Below are positions 40,623-48,661 of a stretch of DNA of 64,000 bases, piece after piece. A program made the translations under genes and the position numbers. The stretch is from DATCLS01 sp035296625 (GTDB lineage: Bacteria > Actinomycetota > Acidimicrobiia > Acidimicrobiales > VFJN01). Positions within the stretch are counted from its first letter, which is position 1. Every line of letters begins with the position of its first letter. Where the stretch lies: the NCBI GenBank assembly GCA_035296625.1, contig DATHAO010000069.1:62001-126000 (forward strand). The letters run 5' to 3'. The notes beneath the pieces are model-generated. The model searched no databases. It was not told where the DNA came from and was given only the letters and a program-made list of their open reading frames with translations.

Positions 40623-40958
40623 ATGTCGGTCGTGCGCACGCTGGTGCTGTTCGCCGTCGCCGCGATCGCCGAGATCGGGGGCGCCTGGCTGGTGTGGCAG
40701 GGCGTCCGCGAGCATCGGGGCGCCGCCTGGGTCGGCGCGGGGATCGCCGGGCTCGGCGCCTACGGGTTCGTCGCCACGCTGCAGGACGAAGCCCACTTCG
40801 GGCGCATCCTCGCCGCCTACGGCGGGATCTTTGTGGCGGGCTCGCTGGCGTGGGGCATCGTCGCCGACGGCTTCCGCCCCGACCGCTACGACGTGGTCGG
40901 CGCGGCGATCTGCCTGGTCGGCGTTGCCGTCATCATGTTCGCCCCCCGAGCGGCCTGA
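40623..40958 (+). CDS. ynfA: YnfA/UPF0060 family small membrane protein
   Basis: A 111-residue protein with four membrane helices: VVRTLVLFAVAAIAEIGGAW (with the typical E-I-G-G-A-W), AAWVGAGIAGLGAYGFVATL, AAYGGIFVAGSLAWGIV and VVGAAICLVGVAVIMFAP. The family is related to small multidrug resistance transporters but its substrate is unknown. The ATG at 40623 is chosen over longer non-conserved extensions because it starts the first helix as in relatives. Confidence 0.9.
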   Translation: MSVVRTLVLFAVAAIAEIGGAWLVWQGVREHRGAAWVGAGIAGLGAYGFVATLQDEAHFGRILAAYGGIFVAGSLAWGIVADGFRPDRYDVVGAAICLVGVAVIMFAPRAA

Positions 40959-41004
40959 CGGGCGCGTCGGGGGCCCGCGAGGCGGGCGGCCTGGCGGGTC
41001 GGCC

Positions 41005-41523
41005 TCAGGACGGGGTCGGGATCGACACGCCGACGCCACCGCGGGTGTCGGCGCCGTAGCGCTCGATCTCCGCGGGCAGGTCGAGCGGTCGGATCGACAG
41101 CTTGGCCTCGGCCAGGTCGTCGGTGAGCCGGTCGGCGGGCACGATCCAGCAGACCTCGAACTCGAGGCCGTCGGGATCCCGCCCGTAGAGCGACTTGGTC
41201 GACGCGTGGTCGCTGGCCCCGACGAGGGCGCCGCGCTCCTCGAGCAGCCCGGCGATGCGGGCCAGCTCGGCCAGCGTGTCGACCTCCCAGGCCAGGTGGT
41301 AGAGGCCCACGGTGGCCCGCCCGGCCATCGACGGGCCGGCGCCCGAGCCGAGCTGGAACACGCCCAGGTCGTGGTCGTTGGTGGACCCCGGCGCCTGGAA
41401 GAACGCCCCCTTGCCCGGCATGTGGGTCAGCGTGCGGAAGCCGAGCACGTTCTCGTAGAAGTCTCGGGTGCGCTCGACGTCACGGACGTAGAGCACCGCG
41501 TGGTTGAGGCGGGTGACGGGCAT
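41005..41523 (-). CDS. VOC family (glyoxalase/extradiol dioxygenase-like) protein
   Basis: A 172-residue vicinal-oxygen-chelate protein. LNHAVLYVRDVERTRDFYEN provides the first His ligand, LYHLAWEVDTLAEL the second and DPDGLEFEVCWIV the final Glu, matching a metal-bound catechol-dioxygenase or glyoxalase-like site. The ATG at 41523 follows GAAGGAGC. It is divergent from a MarR regulator, with two palindromes in the 84-bp gap, so it is probably the regulated target. The substrate is likely an aromatic or other small molecule. Confidence 0.88.
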   Translation of the reverse strand: MPVTRLNHAVLYVRDVERTRDFYENVLGFRTLTHMPGKGAFFQAPGSTNDHDLGVFQLGSGAGPSMAGRATVGLYHLAWEVDTLAELARIAGLLEERGALVGASDHASTKSLYGRDPDGLEFEVCWIVPADRLTDDLAEAKLSIRPLDLPAEIERYGADTRGGVGVSIPTPS

Positions 41524-41540
41524 CGCTGGCTCCTTCGGAG

Positions 41541-41585
41541 CTTGAGTGTTCAAGTACTTCTCCCACAACCTACTTGAGGGCTCAA
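41541..41585. promoter_or_regulatory. Two TTGA-n4-TCAA palindromes, candidate MarR operators
   Basis: CTTGAGTGTTCAAG (41541-41554) and TTGAGGGCTCAA (41574-41585) share the TTGA-n4-TCAA core, with centres 32 bp apart, three helical turns. They lie in the gap between the VOC gene and the MarR gene. This half-site is common among MarR-family operators. Confidence 0.65.
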
Positions 41586-41607
41586 CCATTCCGCTACCCT
41601 CGTCGTC

Positions 41608-42156
41608 ATGTCCGACCAGTCGGGCCCCTGGCTCACCGACCGGCAGCAGGCCACGTGGCAGCGGTTCCTCCTGACCACCCACCTGCTCGACGAGGCGCTC
41701 GACCGCCAGGTCCTGCGCGACGCCGGGCTACCGCACACCCACTACGGCATTCTCGTAACGCTGTCGGCCTCGCCCGACCGACGCATGCGGATGTCCGACC
41801 TCGCCCGCACGCTGCGCCACTCGCCGAGCCGCACGACCCACGCCGTCGCCAGCCTCGAGCGCTCCAGGTGGGTGCGGCGCGAGCCCTGCACCGACGATCG
41901 CCGGTCCACCTGGGCGGTGCTCACCGACGATGGGGCCGCCATGCTCGAGCGCACGGCCCCCGGGCACGTCGCCGAGGTGCGGACCCGGCTGTTCGACCGG
42001 CTCTCCGACGAACAGGTCGACCAGCTGGCCGCCATCTGCGACATCTTGCTCGCGGGCCTCGATCCTGTGCCCGCCGACCCACGCGCCCACGTGGCGTCGG
42101 CGCCGGCCGGGCCCACCGACCCGCCGCCGGTGGCGGACCGGCTCGACGTCGCCTGA
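41608..42156 (+). CDS. MarR family transcriptional regulator
   Basis: A 182-residue winged-helix regulator: THYGILVTLSASPDRRMRMS, LARTLRHSPSRTTHAVASLE and RWVRREPCTDDRRSTWAVLT are the recognition helix and wing of MarR proteins. A Pro/Asp-rich tail of about 25 residues follows the domain. It is divergent from the VOC gene with paired palindromes between them. The ligand is probably a phenolic compound, by family analogy only. Confidence 0.9.
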   Translation: MSDQSGPWLTDRQQATWQRFLLTTHLLDEALDRQVLRDAGLPHTHYGILVTLSASPDRRMRMSDLARTLRHSPSRTTHAVASLERSRWVRREPCTDDRRSTWAVLTDDGAAMLERTAPGHVAEVRTRLFDRLSDEQVDQLAAICDILLAGLDPVPADPRAHVASAPAGPTDPPPVADRLDVA

Positions 42157-42444
42157 GCGACCGCGTCGCCCCCATCCCCGGGAGACGGGCCCGTGGTGGC
42201 TCCCGACCCGCAATGGTGTGCGGGACGTGAGGCGGGCCAATCACTCTTTCTAGACGACGTGCGCCGGCCACCTGGCGGACGGGGTCGGCCCGGGCGGCCC
42301 GGCGGGTGCACGGCCGTGCCGCGCCCGGGTGGGCTGATCGCCGCCCGGCTTGGCACACTGCGGGGTGACGCCGGGATCGCGACGGTCGCCGGGGCGCGTC
42401 CGCCCCCACCGGCCCGGCGGACGCCCGTCACGGAAGGGGACACC

Positions 42445-44043
42445 ATGACCACCACCCAGCCCCACGTCGGCACAGAGCGTCCGGCCCAGCCGGCGCCCCA
42501 CGTCACGGCCGCCCTCATCGAACGCCTGGCGCAGCGGGCCTTCACGGCCGCCCCCCGCCCGGGTCGCCAGGTTCTCGCTCCCGGCACGGGGGATGTCGTC
42601 GGCGAGGTCCCCCACGCCACGGTGGACGACGTGGCCGCCGCCATCACCGTCGCCCGTGAGGCCCAAGTGGCCTGGGCCCGCCGGCCTGTGCGCGAGCGGG
42701 CCGAAGTCGTCGAACGGTTCGCCGAGCTGGTCCTCGACCGGCAGGACGTGGTGCTCGACATCATCCAGCTCGAGAACGGCAAGGCCCGCCGCCACGCCTT
42801 CGAGGAGATCGCGGACGTCGCCCAGACCTGTCGCTACTACGCCCGCACCGCGCCCAGGCTGCTCAAGGCGCGCCGTCGGGCCGGGGCCATGCCCGGCCTC
42901 ACCCAGGTGCACGAGCACCACCACCCCAAGGGCCTCGTCGGCATCATCTCGCCTTGGAACTACCCGCTGACGCTCGCGATCAGCGACGCCATCCCGGCGC
43001 TGCTGGCCGGCAACGCCGTGCTGGCCAAGCCCGACAGCAACACGCCCTTCACCGCGCTGTGGGCGGCCGTCACGCTCGACGAGGCCGGACTCCCGCCCGG
43101 CCTGCTGCAGATCGTGACCGGCTCCGGCGCCGAGCTGGGCCCGTCGATCATCGACGGCAGCGACTTCCTGATGTTCACCGGCAGCACGGCCACCGGCCGG
43201 GGCATCGCCGCCCGGGCCGCCGAGCGCCTCGTCGACTGCTCGATGGAGCTCGGCGGCAAGAACCCGCTGATCGTGCTCGACGACGCCGCCCTCGACCAGG
43301 CCGTTCCCGGCGCTGTGCGGGCGTCGTTCTCGAACGCCGGGCAGCTGTGCATCTCGATCGAGCGGATGTTCGTGCACAGCGCCATCTGGGACCGGTTCGT
43401 CCCGGCGTTCGTCGAGGCCACCGCCGCGCTGCGGGTCGGACACGCCTACGACTACCGGCCCGAGATGGGCACGCTGGTCTCGCAGTCGCAGCTCGACACG
43501 GTTGTCGCTCACGTAGCCGATGCCGTCGCCAAGGGCGCCACCGTGCTGACGGGCGGCAAGGCTCGTCCCGACCTCGGTCCCTGGTTCCACCAGCCCACCG
43601 TGCTCACCGACGTGCGTCCGGGCATGACGCTCTTCGCCAACGAGACGTTCGGCCCCGTCGTGTCGCTATACCGGGTCGACAGCATCGACGAGGCCGTGAC
43701 GCTGGCCAACGACAGCGACTACGGGCTGAACGCCAGCGTCTGGACCGGTGACATCTCGCGTGGCGAGGAGGTCGCCACGCGCCTGCAGGCGGGCACGGTC
43801 AACGTCAACGACGGCTACGCCGCCGCCTGGGCGTCGGTCGATGCGCCCATGGGTGGGTGGAAGTCGTCGGGCATCGGCCGCCGCCACGGCGCCCACGGCC
43901 TGCTCAAGTACACCGAGTCGCAGACGGTCGCCTCGCAGCGGCTGCTGCCGACCGGGCCACCGGCCTCGATGGACCCGGGCCGCTACGCCTCACTCATGAC
44001 GGCGGCGCTGCGGCTGATGGACCGCCTACCGGGTCGCAAGTAG
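42445..44043 (+). CDS. Aldehyde dehydrogenase (succinate-semialdehyde dehydrogenase type)
   Basis: A 532-residue NAD(P)-dependent aldehyde dehydrogenase. Catalytic residues are Cys302 in NAGQLCISIERM, Glu268 in MELGGKNP and Asn172 in SPWNYPLT; the cofactor glycine segment is FTGSTATGRGIA. Closest in appearance to GabD2-type succinate-semialdehyde dehydrogenases of actinobacteria, though substrate choice is not certain. The ATG at 42445 follows GGAAGGGG; a much longer upstream reading has no support. It ends before the 68-bp hairpin repeat. Confidence 0.9.
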   Translation: MTTTQPHVGTERPAQPAPHVTAALIERLAQRAFTAAPRPGRQVLAPGTGDVVGEVPHATVDDVAAAITVAREAQVAWARRPVRERAEVVERFAELVLDRQDVVLDIIQLENGKARRHAFEEIADVAQTCRYYARTAPRLLKARRRAGAMPGLTQVHEHHHPKGLVGIISPWNYPLTLAISDAIPALLAGNAVLAKPDSNTPFTALWAAVTLDEAGLPPGLLQIVTGSGAELGPSIIDGSDFLMFTGSTATGRGIAARAAERLVDCSMELGGKNPLIVLDDAALDQAVPGAVRASFSNAGQLCISIERMFVHSAIWDRFVPAFVEATAALRVGHAYDYRPEMGTLVSQSQLDTVVAHVADAVAKGATVLTGGKARPDLGPWFHQPTVLTDVRPGMTLFANETFGPVVSLYRVDSIDEAVTLANDSDYGLNASVWTGDISRGEEVATRLQAGTVNVNDGYAAAWASVDAPMGGWKSSGIGRRHGAHGLLKYTESQTVASQRLLPTGPPASMDPGRYASLMTAALRLMDRLPGRK

Positions 44044-44073
44044 AGCGACGGGCGGTCGGGCGACCACCGACGA

Positions 44074-44141
44074 GGGCGGGTGGCGCTGAGGATGCCGGCC
44101 GCTGCCGGGGCGGGTGTCCCCGGCGGCGGTAGGCCGGCACC
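44074..44141. repeat. Dispersed 68-bp hairpin repeat, copy 1
   Basis: This 68-bp segment is 64/68 identical to 55477-55544. Its core GCTGCCGGGG (44101-44110) can pair with CCCCGGCGGC (44118-44127) to form a 10-bp hairpin. It lies between the convergent aldehyde dehydrogenase and the 59-residue gene, where a two-way terminator or REP element would be expected. Confidence 0.8.
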
Positions 44142-44148
44142 CCGCGGG

Positions 44149-44328
44149 TCAGCGCTTGAAGACGTTGCGGTCGCGCAGTTCCGCGATCGTCGCCGCCCAC
44201 CGCATTTGACCGTCGGAGTCGAGCGTGCCGGCCCGGGCCTGGCGGCGGGCCCGCCACTCGGCCCACCGCAGACGCAGCGTCGTGCTGAGCCGGGCGTCCC
44301 ACATCGCTTCGTCGTAGGTCCGGATCAT
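44149..44328 (-). CDS. 59-residue protein of unknown function
   Basis: A short gene beginning MIRTYDEAMWDARLSTTLRL and ending RWAATIAELRDRNVFKR, rich in Arg, Trp and Ala and predicted helical. The GGAGGTG site 14 to 8 bases before the ATG is near perfect and codon use matches the core genome, so it is very probably translated. The stop lies 8 bp from the 68-bp repeat. I do not recognise it. Confidence 0.65.
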   Translation of the reverse strand: MIRTYDEAMWDARLSTTLRLRWAEWRARRQARAGTLDSDGQMRWAATIAELRDRNVFKR

Positions 44329-44551
44329 GCGGCTACACCTCCGCCAGTCGGTTGACTCCCGAGCGCAACAGGCGGTTCACGTGCACGGTTCCCCTTCGAA
44401 CCGGCCAGTTGCAGTCTGCACGTTCCCCCGTTCGGTGAACCCAAACAAACCGATGGAGATATTTCCCGTTATGTCTTCATCCGCCTTCGATGAATGGTTA
44501 CACGTTCGACTTTGCAAATCGTGGCGATGTCCATCCTGCTATATCGCAGGC

Positions 44552-45499
44552 TCAGGCGAGGGCTGTGCGGAGCGCCTGACAGGCCTCGTCGAGCACCGCC
44601 TTCCCCTCGGGCAGGATGTCGGGCAGCGAGAAGAACCCGTGGATGACCCCGTCGTACCGGGTGGCCGTGACAGCGACGCCGGCTGCCCGCAGCGCCTCCG
44701 CGTAGGCCTCGCCCTCGTCGCGGAGGGGGTCGTACTCGGCGGTGACGACGAGCGCGGGGGCCACCCCGGCCAGGTCGGCGGGATCGGCGTGCAGGGGCGA
44801 GGCGAGGCCGTCCGTGTGGTCGCCGTCGCTCATGTAGTTGGCGCGGAACCAGGACATCGTGTCCTTCGTGAGGAAGTATCCGTCGCCGTTCTCGTCGATG
44901 GACGGGAACGACATCGTCATGTCGGTCGCCGGGTAGACGAGGAGCTGGAAGCGCAGGGGCGGCTCCGCGTCACGCAACTCGCGCGCCACGACCGCCGCCA
45001 GGTTGCCACCGGCCGAATCGCCGCCCACGGCGACTCGGCCCGGGTCGGCGCCCAGCTCGGCGGTGTGGCCGGTCACCCACCGCATCGCCGCGAGCGCGTC
45101 GTCGATCGCCGCCGGGAACGGATGCTCGGGCGCCAGCCGGTACTCGACCGAGACGACCACCACGCCGGCCCCGTTGGCGAGCGCCCGACAGCTCGGGTCA
45201 TGCGTCTCGATGCTGCCGATCGTCCAGCCGCCACCGTGGAAGAAGACGAGCACGCCTCGTGTCCCGTCGGCGACGGCGGCGGGCACCCCGTCCACAGGCG
45301 TGTAGATCCGCACTGGGATGCCGCCGGCCGGGCCGGGGATCGTGCGGTCGGCGACCGAGCCGACGTCCTCGCGGCTGGCCAGCGACGACAGGGCCGCGTA
45401 CGCCTCACGTACCTCGTCGGGTGTCTGCTCGGAGGCGGGCGGCGCCTCGACGGTGGCGAGCATGGCGAGGAAGTTCTGCACCTCGGGTGTGACGGCCAT
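44552..45499 (-). CDS. Alpha/beta hydrolase, HSL/family IV esterase
   Basis: A 315-residue esterase with the oxyanion motif HGGGW (VLVFFHGGGWTIGS), the nucleophile motif GDSAGG (VAVGGDSAGGNLAAVVA), the acid Asp in TAEYDPLRDEGEAY and the His in VIHGFF. The family hydrolyses short-chain esters or lipids. The ATG at 45499 follows CAGGGGG; the longer upstream reading is not conserved. A 223-bp AT-richer region separates it from the 59-residue gene downstream. Confidence 0.92.
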   Translation of the reverse strand: MAVTPEVQNFLAMLATVEAPPASEQTPDEVREAYAALSSLASREDVGSVADRTIPGPAGGIPVRIYTPVDGVPAAVADGTRGVLVFFHGGGWTIGSIETHDPSCRALANGAGVVVVSVEYRLAPEHPFPAAIDDALAAMRWVTGHTAELGADPGRVAVGGDSAGGNLAAVVARELRDAEPPLRFQLLVYPATDMTMSFPSIDENGDGYFLTKDTMSWFRANYMSDGDHTDGLASPLHADPADLAGVAPALVVTAEYDPLRDEGEAYAEALRAAGVAVTATRYDGVIHGFFSLPDILPEGKAVLDEACQALRTALA

Positions 45500-45628
45500 C
45501 GGGACCCCCTGTGCGTCGACGGCGAGGTCATCTTGGCTGCCACCCGGGGGTTCCGCCACCGGCCATGACCAGGGGTCAGTCGCTTCGCAGGTCACGGGTT
45601 CGACCAGCCGACGCGCCACGTGTGTCTT

Positions 45629-45904
45629 TCACCGGGTCCTCGGAGTCGTAGGCGACGTCAGCACCACGGTCACGTGCTCGACGAGGGTGATCGCCCTCCA
45701 GCCGCATGCGTGAGGCTCGGCACCGGCGGGTTCGACCACCCAGAACCACCGGAGCCCCGCCTCGGCGTGGGCCCGCCGCTTCAGGCCGACGTCACGGTGA
45801 GGGGTGGTCGGCGACAACACCTCGAGGGCAAACAGTGGCGTGCCCTCCAGCCGCCGTGCGTCCGGGCCGAGACGCCGGTCCGCACGGGCGTCCGGCGCGA
45901 TCAC
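45629..45904 (-). CDS. N-terminally truncated Uma2-like protein
   Basis: A 91-residue protein matching the C-terminal half of Uma2-family (PD-(D/E)XK-like) proteins: GTPLFALEVLSPTTPHRDVG, LKRRAHAEAGLRWFWVVEPA. Normal members have about 190 residues and supply an upstream catalytic Asp that is missing here. The GTG start overlaps the glnE stop by four bases (GTGA), so it would be translated with GlnE. It could be a pseudogene fused into the operon or a functional short form. Confidence 0.6.
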   Translation of the reverse strand: MIAPDARADRRLGPDARRLEGTPLFALEVLSPTTPHRDVGLKRRAHAEAGLRWFWVVEPAGAEPHACGWRAITLVEHVTVVLTSPTTPRTR

Positions 45905-48564
45905 GCCTCGTAGAACAGGCGCTCCACGACCCGGCGCGACCGGCGGGTCACCCGCCGGAAGTCGGCCCGCAACGAGGCCGGCGTCGTGTCCAGCGACCTG
46001 GCCAACCGGGCGAGGTCGTCGGGACGGGACGGAAGGGCGTCGACGGCCGCGGGCGCCGAGCCCACCAACCACCAGCGGTTCCGCACCGCCTCGCAGAAGC
46101 GGTACGCGGCGCGTAGCACCTGGGCGTCGCCGGCCGTCACGCCGCCGGCCGACTCGAGCGCGTCGAGCGCCGCCATCGTCCCCGGCGAGCGGACGCCGGT
46201 ACGGAGCTGCAGCAGCTGCACCGTCCACTCGACGTCGGACAGCGAGCCCTTGCCCAACTTGAGGTGGAACTCCCGGTCCTCGCCGGGCGGTATGCGCTCG
46301 CGCTCCACGCGGGCCTTGAGCCGCCGTACCTCCCGCTCGTCGTCGGTCGTGAACGGCCGACCCCACACGGCGGCGTCCACGAGCGCCGCGAACCGGTCTC
46401 CGACGTCGCGGTCGCCGGCGACCGCGCGGGCCCGGGCCATCGCCTGGCGCTCCCATACGTGGGCCCAGCGGGTGAAGTACGCGTCGTAGCCGCCCAGGCT
46501 CCGGGTCAGCGGGCCGTCGCGCCCCTCGGGGCGCAGGTTCGTGTCGACCGCGTAGATCCGGTGCGCCGGCGTGGCGCCGGCAACGAAGCGAAGCACGCCG
46601 CCGGCCAGGCGCATCGCCTCGTCCTGTTCGTCCGGGGTGGTCGCCCCGTGGACGAACACGACGTCGAGGTCGCTGGCGTAGGACAGCTCGCCGCCGGCCA
46701 GCCGCCCCAGCGCCACGACGGCGAAGGGCACCTGCGGGTCGAGCGTCACCACCGCCCGCTCCAGCACCGCCTCGGCCAGCGCCGTGAGGTCGGACCCGAC
46801 GAGGGCCACGTCGCTTGCGCCGCCGATGTCGCGGGCGGCCACGCCGAGCAGGTGGCGGTCGCGCCAGCGGCGCAGGGCCCGCTGGCACTCCTCTCGCTCC
46901 CGGCGCCAGCCCAGCGCTCGGCCGGACGACTCGACGAGCGTGTCGCGGGCGAGCGTCCGCAGGCGGGCCGGATCGGCGAGGCGGACGATGAGGTCCGGGT
47001 TCTCGACCAGCATGTCGCCCATCAAGCCGCTCGTCCCCAACAGGCGGCACAGCGCCCTCGCCACGTCGGGGCTGTCCCGGAAGGCGACGGCCAGCTCCAT
47101 GGATCGCTGCTGCCCCGAGGCCATCTTCCGCAGCCCGAGCAGGCCGAGGTCCGGGTCGGGCGTCTCGGACAGCCAGTCGAGCAGCAGTGGCAGCAGCTGC
47201 TGCATCATCCGCGACGACCGGGTCAGGCCCCGGGTGAGCTCCCGCACCGCCTGACGGGTGCGTTCGACGTCGGTGAACCCGAACGAGGCCAGCGCCGCAG
47301 CCGCCGTCTCCGGAGCGAGGGTGCCGGCCCCGGCCAGCGCCTCAAGCAGCGGCCGGAAGTAGAGCCGCTCGTGGGTGGCCCGCACGAGGTTGCGGTGGTG
47401 GGCCAGCTCGCCCTCGAACGCCTCGACGGGACCGGTCCGGGGCGAGCCCCGGAAGCCCAGCACCCGTGCCACCCGCTCGCGCCGGTCGCGCTCGACGGGC
47501 AGGATGTGGGTCTGCTGGTTGTCCTCCAGCTGCAGGGCGTGCTCGACGCGCCGCAGGAACCGGTAGGCGGCATCGAGGCCCGCGGCGTCACCGGCGTCGA
47601 CGTAGCCGCCCGCCGCCAGGGATGCGAGCGCCCGGAGCGTCGTGGGCGAGCGCAGCTCGGCGTCGACCCGGCCGTGTACGAGCTGCAGCAGCTGGACGGA
47701 GAACTCGATGTCGCGGATGCCGCCCCGGCCGAGCTTGAGGTCGCGCTCGCCGAGACCGCGGGCCGCCACCTCGCGCTCGGTGCGGGCCTTCATGGCCCGC
47801 AGCGAGCGCACGTCGTCGGGAGTGAGCGGCCGGGCCCACAGGACGGCCGCCGCCCGGTCGGCCCACGCACGGCCCAGGACCGGGTCCCCGGCCACCGGCC
47901 GGGCCTTGAGCAGGGCCTGGAACTCCCACGGCTCGGCCCACCGCTCCCAGTAGGCCGCGTAGCTGTCGAGGCTGCGGGTCAGCGGACCGTCGCGGCCCTC
48001 GGGCCGGAGGTTCGCGTCGACGCGGAAGGCGCGCCGCGCCACGTCCATGACGGCCCGGGCCTTGCGCACCTCGCCGCCCACGAACAGCAGGTCGATGTCG
48101 CTGCCGTAGTTCAGCTCCCGCCCGCCGAGCTTGCCCATCCCGATGACTGCCAGGTCCTCGACGCCCACCTGCGCGACCGCGACGCGCAGGACGTCCGAGG
48201 CCAGCTCGGCGAGCGCCGCTGTCGTGTGCTCGACGTCGTCGAGCCCGGCCAGGTCGCGGGCGGCGATGCGGAGGATCTCGCGGTCCTTCCAGCGCACGAG
48301 CTCCTCCACCTCGCCGGGCGGGGGCGGCGCCACGCGCTCGTCGAGGTCGGCGAGCACGTCGAGCGCCTGCGGGTCGGCCTCGAGAAGGCGGGTGAGGCTG
48401 CGGCTGGCGGCGAGGACGCGCACGGCGTGACCGGAGGGCCCGTCGGGGTCGGCCGAGGCAGCCAGCCGGGTGACGGCGGGGTGGCCGAGCCGGTCAAGCC
48501 CGGTCCGCACGCCGCGCGGGTCGGCGGACCGGTCGATCAGATCGCCGAGCGCCACGGGGACCAC
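45901..48564 (-). CDS. glnE: Bifunctional glutamine synthetase adenylyltransferase/deadenylase
   Basis: An 887-residue two-headed enzyme. The N-terminal deadenylase nucleotidyltransferase has GMGKLGGRELNYGSDIDLLF and the C-terminal adenylyltransferase has ALGRLAGGELSYASDLDVVF, each followed by a helical domain with NLRPEGRDGPLTRSL, which is present twice. GlnE attaches AMP to the tyrosine of GlnA when nitrogen is plentiful. The GTG at 48564 is chosen because the longer reading would run into the divergent nadE gene (start 48662). The gene is 12.6 kb from glnA. Confidence 0.93.
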   Translation of the reverse strand: MVPVALGDLIDRSADPRGVRTGLDRLGHPAVTRLAASADPDGPSGHAVRVLAASRSLTRLLEADPQALDVLADLDERVAPPPPGEVEELVRWKDREILRIAARDLAGLDDVEHTTAALAELASDVLRVAVAQVGVEDLAVIGMGKLGGRELNYGSDIDLLFVGGEVRKARAVMDVARRAFRVDANLRPEGRDGPLTRSLDSYAAYWERWAEPWEFQALLKARPVAGDPVLGRAWADRAAAVLWARPLTPDDVRSLRAMKARTEREVAARGLGERDLKLGRGGIRDIEFSVQLLQLVHGRVDAELRSPTTLRALASLAAGGYVDAGDAAGLDAAYRFLRRVEHALQLEDNQQTHILPVERDRRERVARVLGFRGSPRTGPVEAFEGELAHHRNLVRATHERLYFRPLLEALAGAGTLAPETAAAALASFGFTDVERTRQAVRELTRGLTRSSRMMQQLLPLLLDWLSETPDPDLGLLGLRKMASGQQRSMELAVAFRDSPDVARALCRLLGTSGLMGDMLVENPDLIVRLADPARLRTLARDTLVESSGRALGWRREREECQRALRRWRDRHLLGVAARDIGGASDVALVGSDLTALAEAVLERAVVTLDPQVPFAVVALGRLAGGELSYASDLDVVFVHGATTPDEQDEAMRLAGGVLRFVAGATPAHRIYAVDTNLRPEGRDGPLTRSLGGYDAYFTRWAHVWERQAMARARAVAGDRDVGDRFAALVDAAVWGRPFTTDDEREVRRLKARVERERIPPGEDREFHLKLGKGSLSDVEWTVQLLQLRTGVRSPGTMAALDALESAGGVTAGDAQVLRAAYRFCEAVRNRWWLVGSAPAAVDALPSRPDDLARLARSLDTTPASLRADFRRVTRRSRRVVERLFYEA

Positions 48565-48661
48565 AGGACGATCATGCCCCCACCGAGGACGGGCCGCGCC
48601 GCGACCCGCGGTGACCACGGCGGACGTGGGCCGGACGGGAGCGCCGCCTACGCTGGCGGGC

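Noticed and set aside
44074..44141. Riboswitch such as a c-di-AMP element
   Set aside because: The repeat is at gene ends rather than in a leader and lacks the conserved GCCGAAUCC-type core I would expect.
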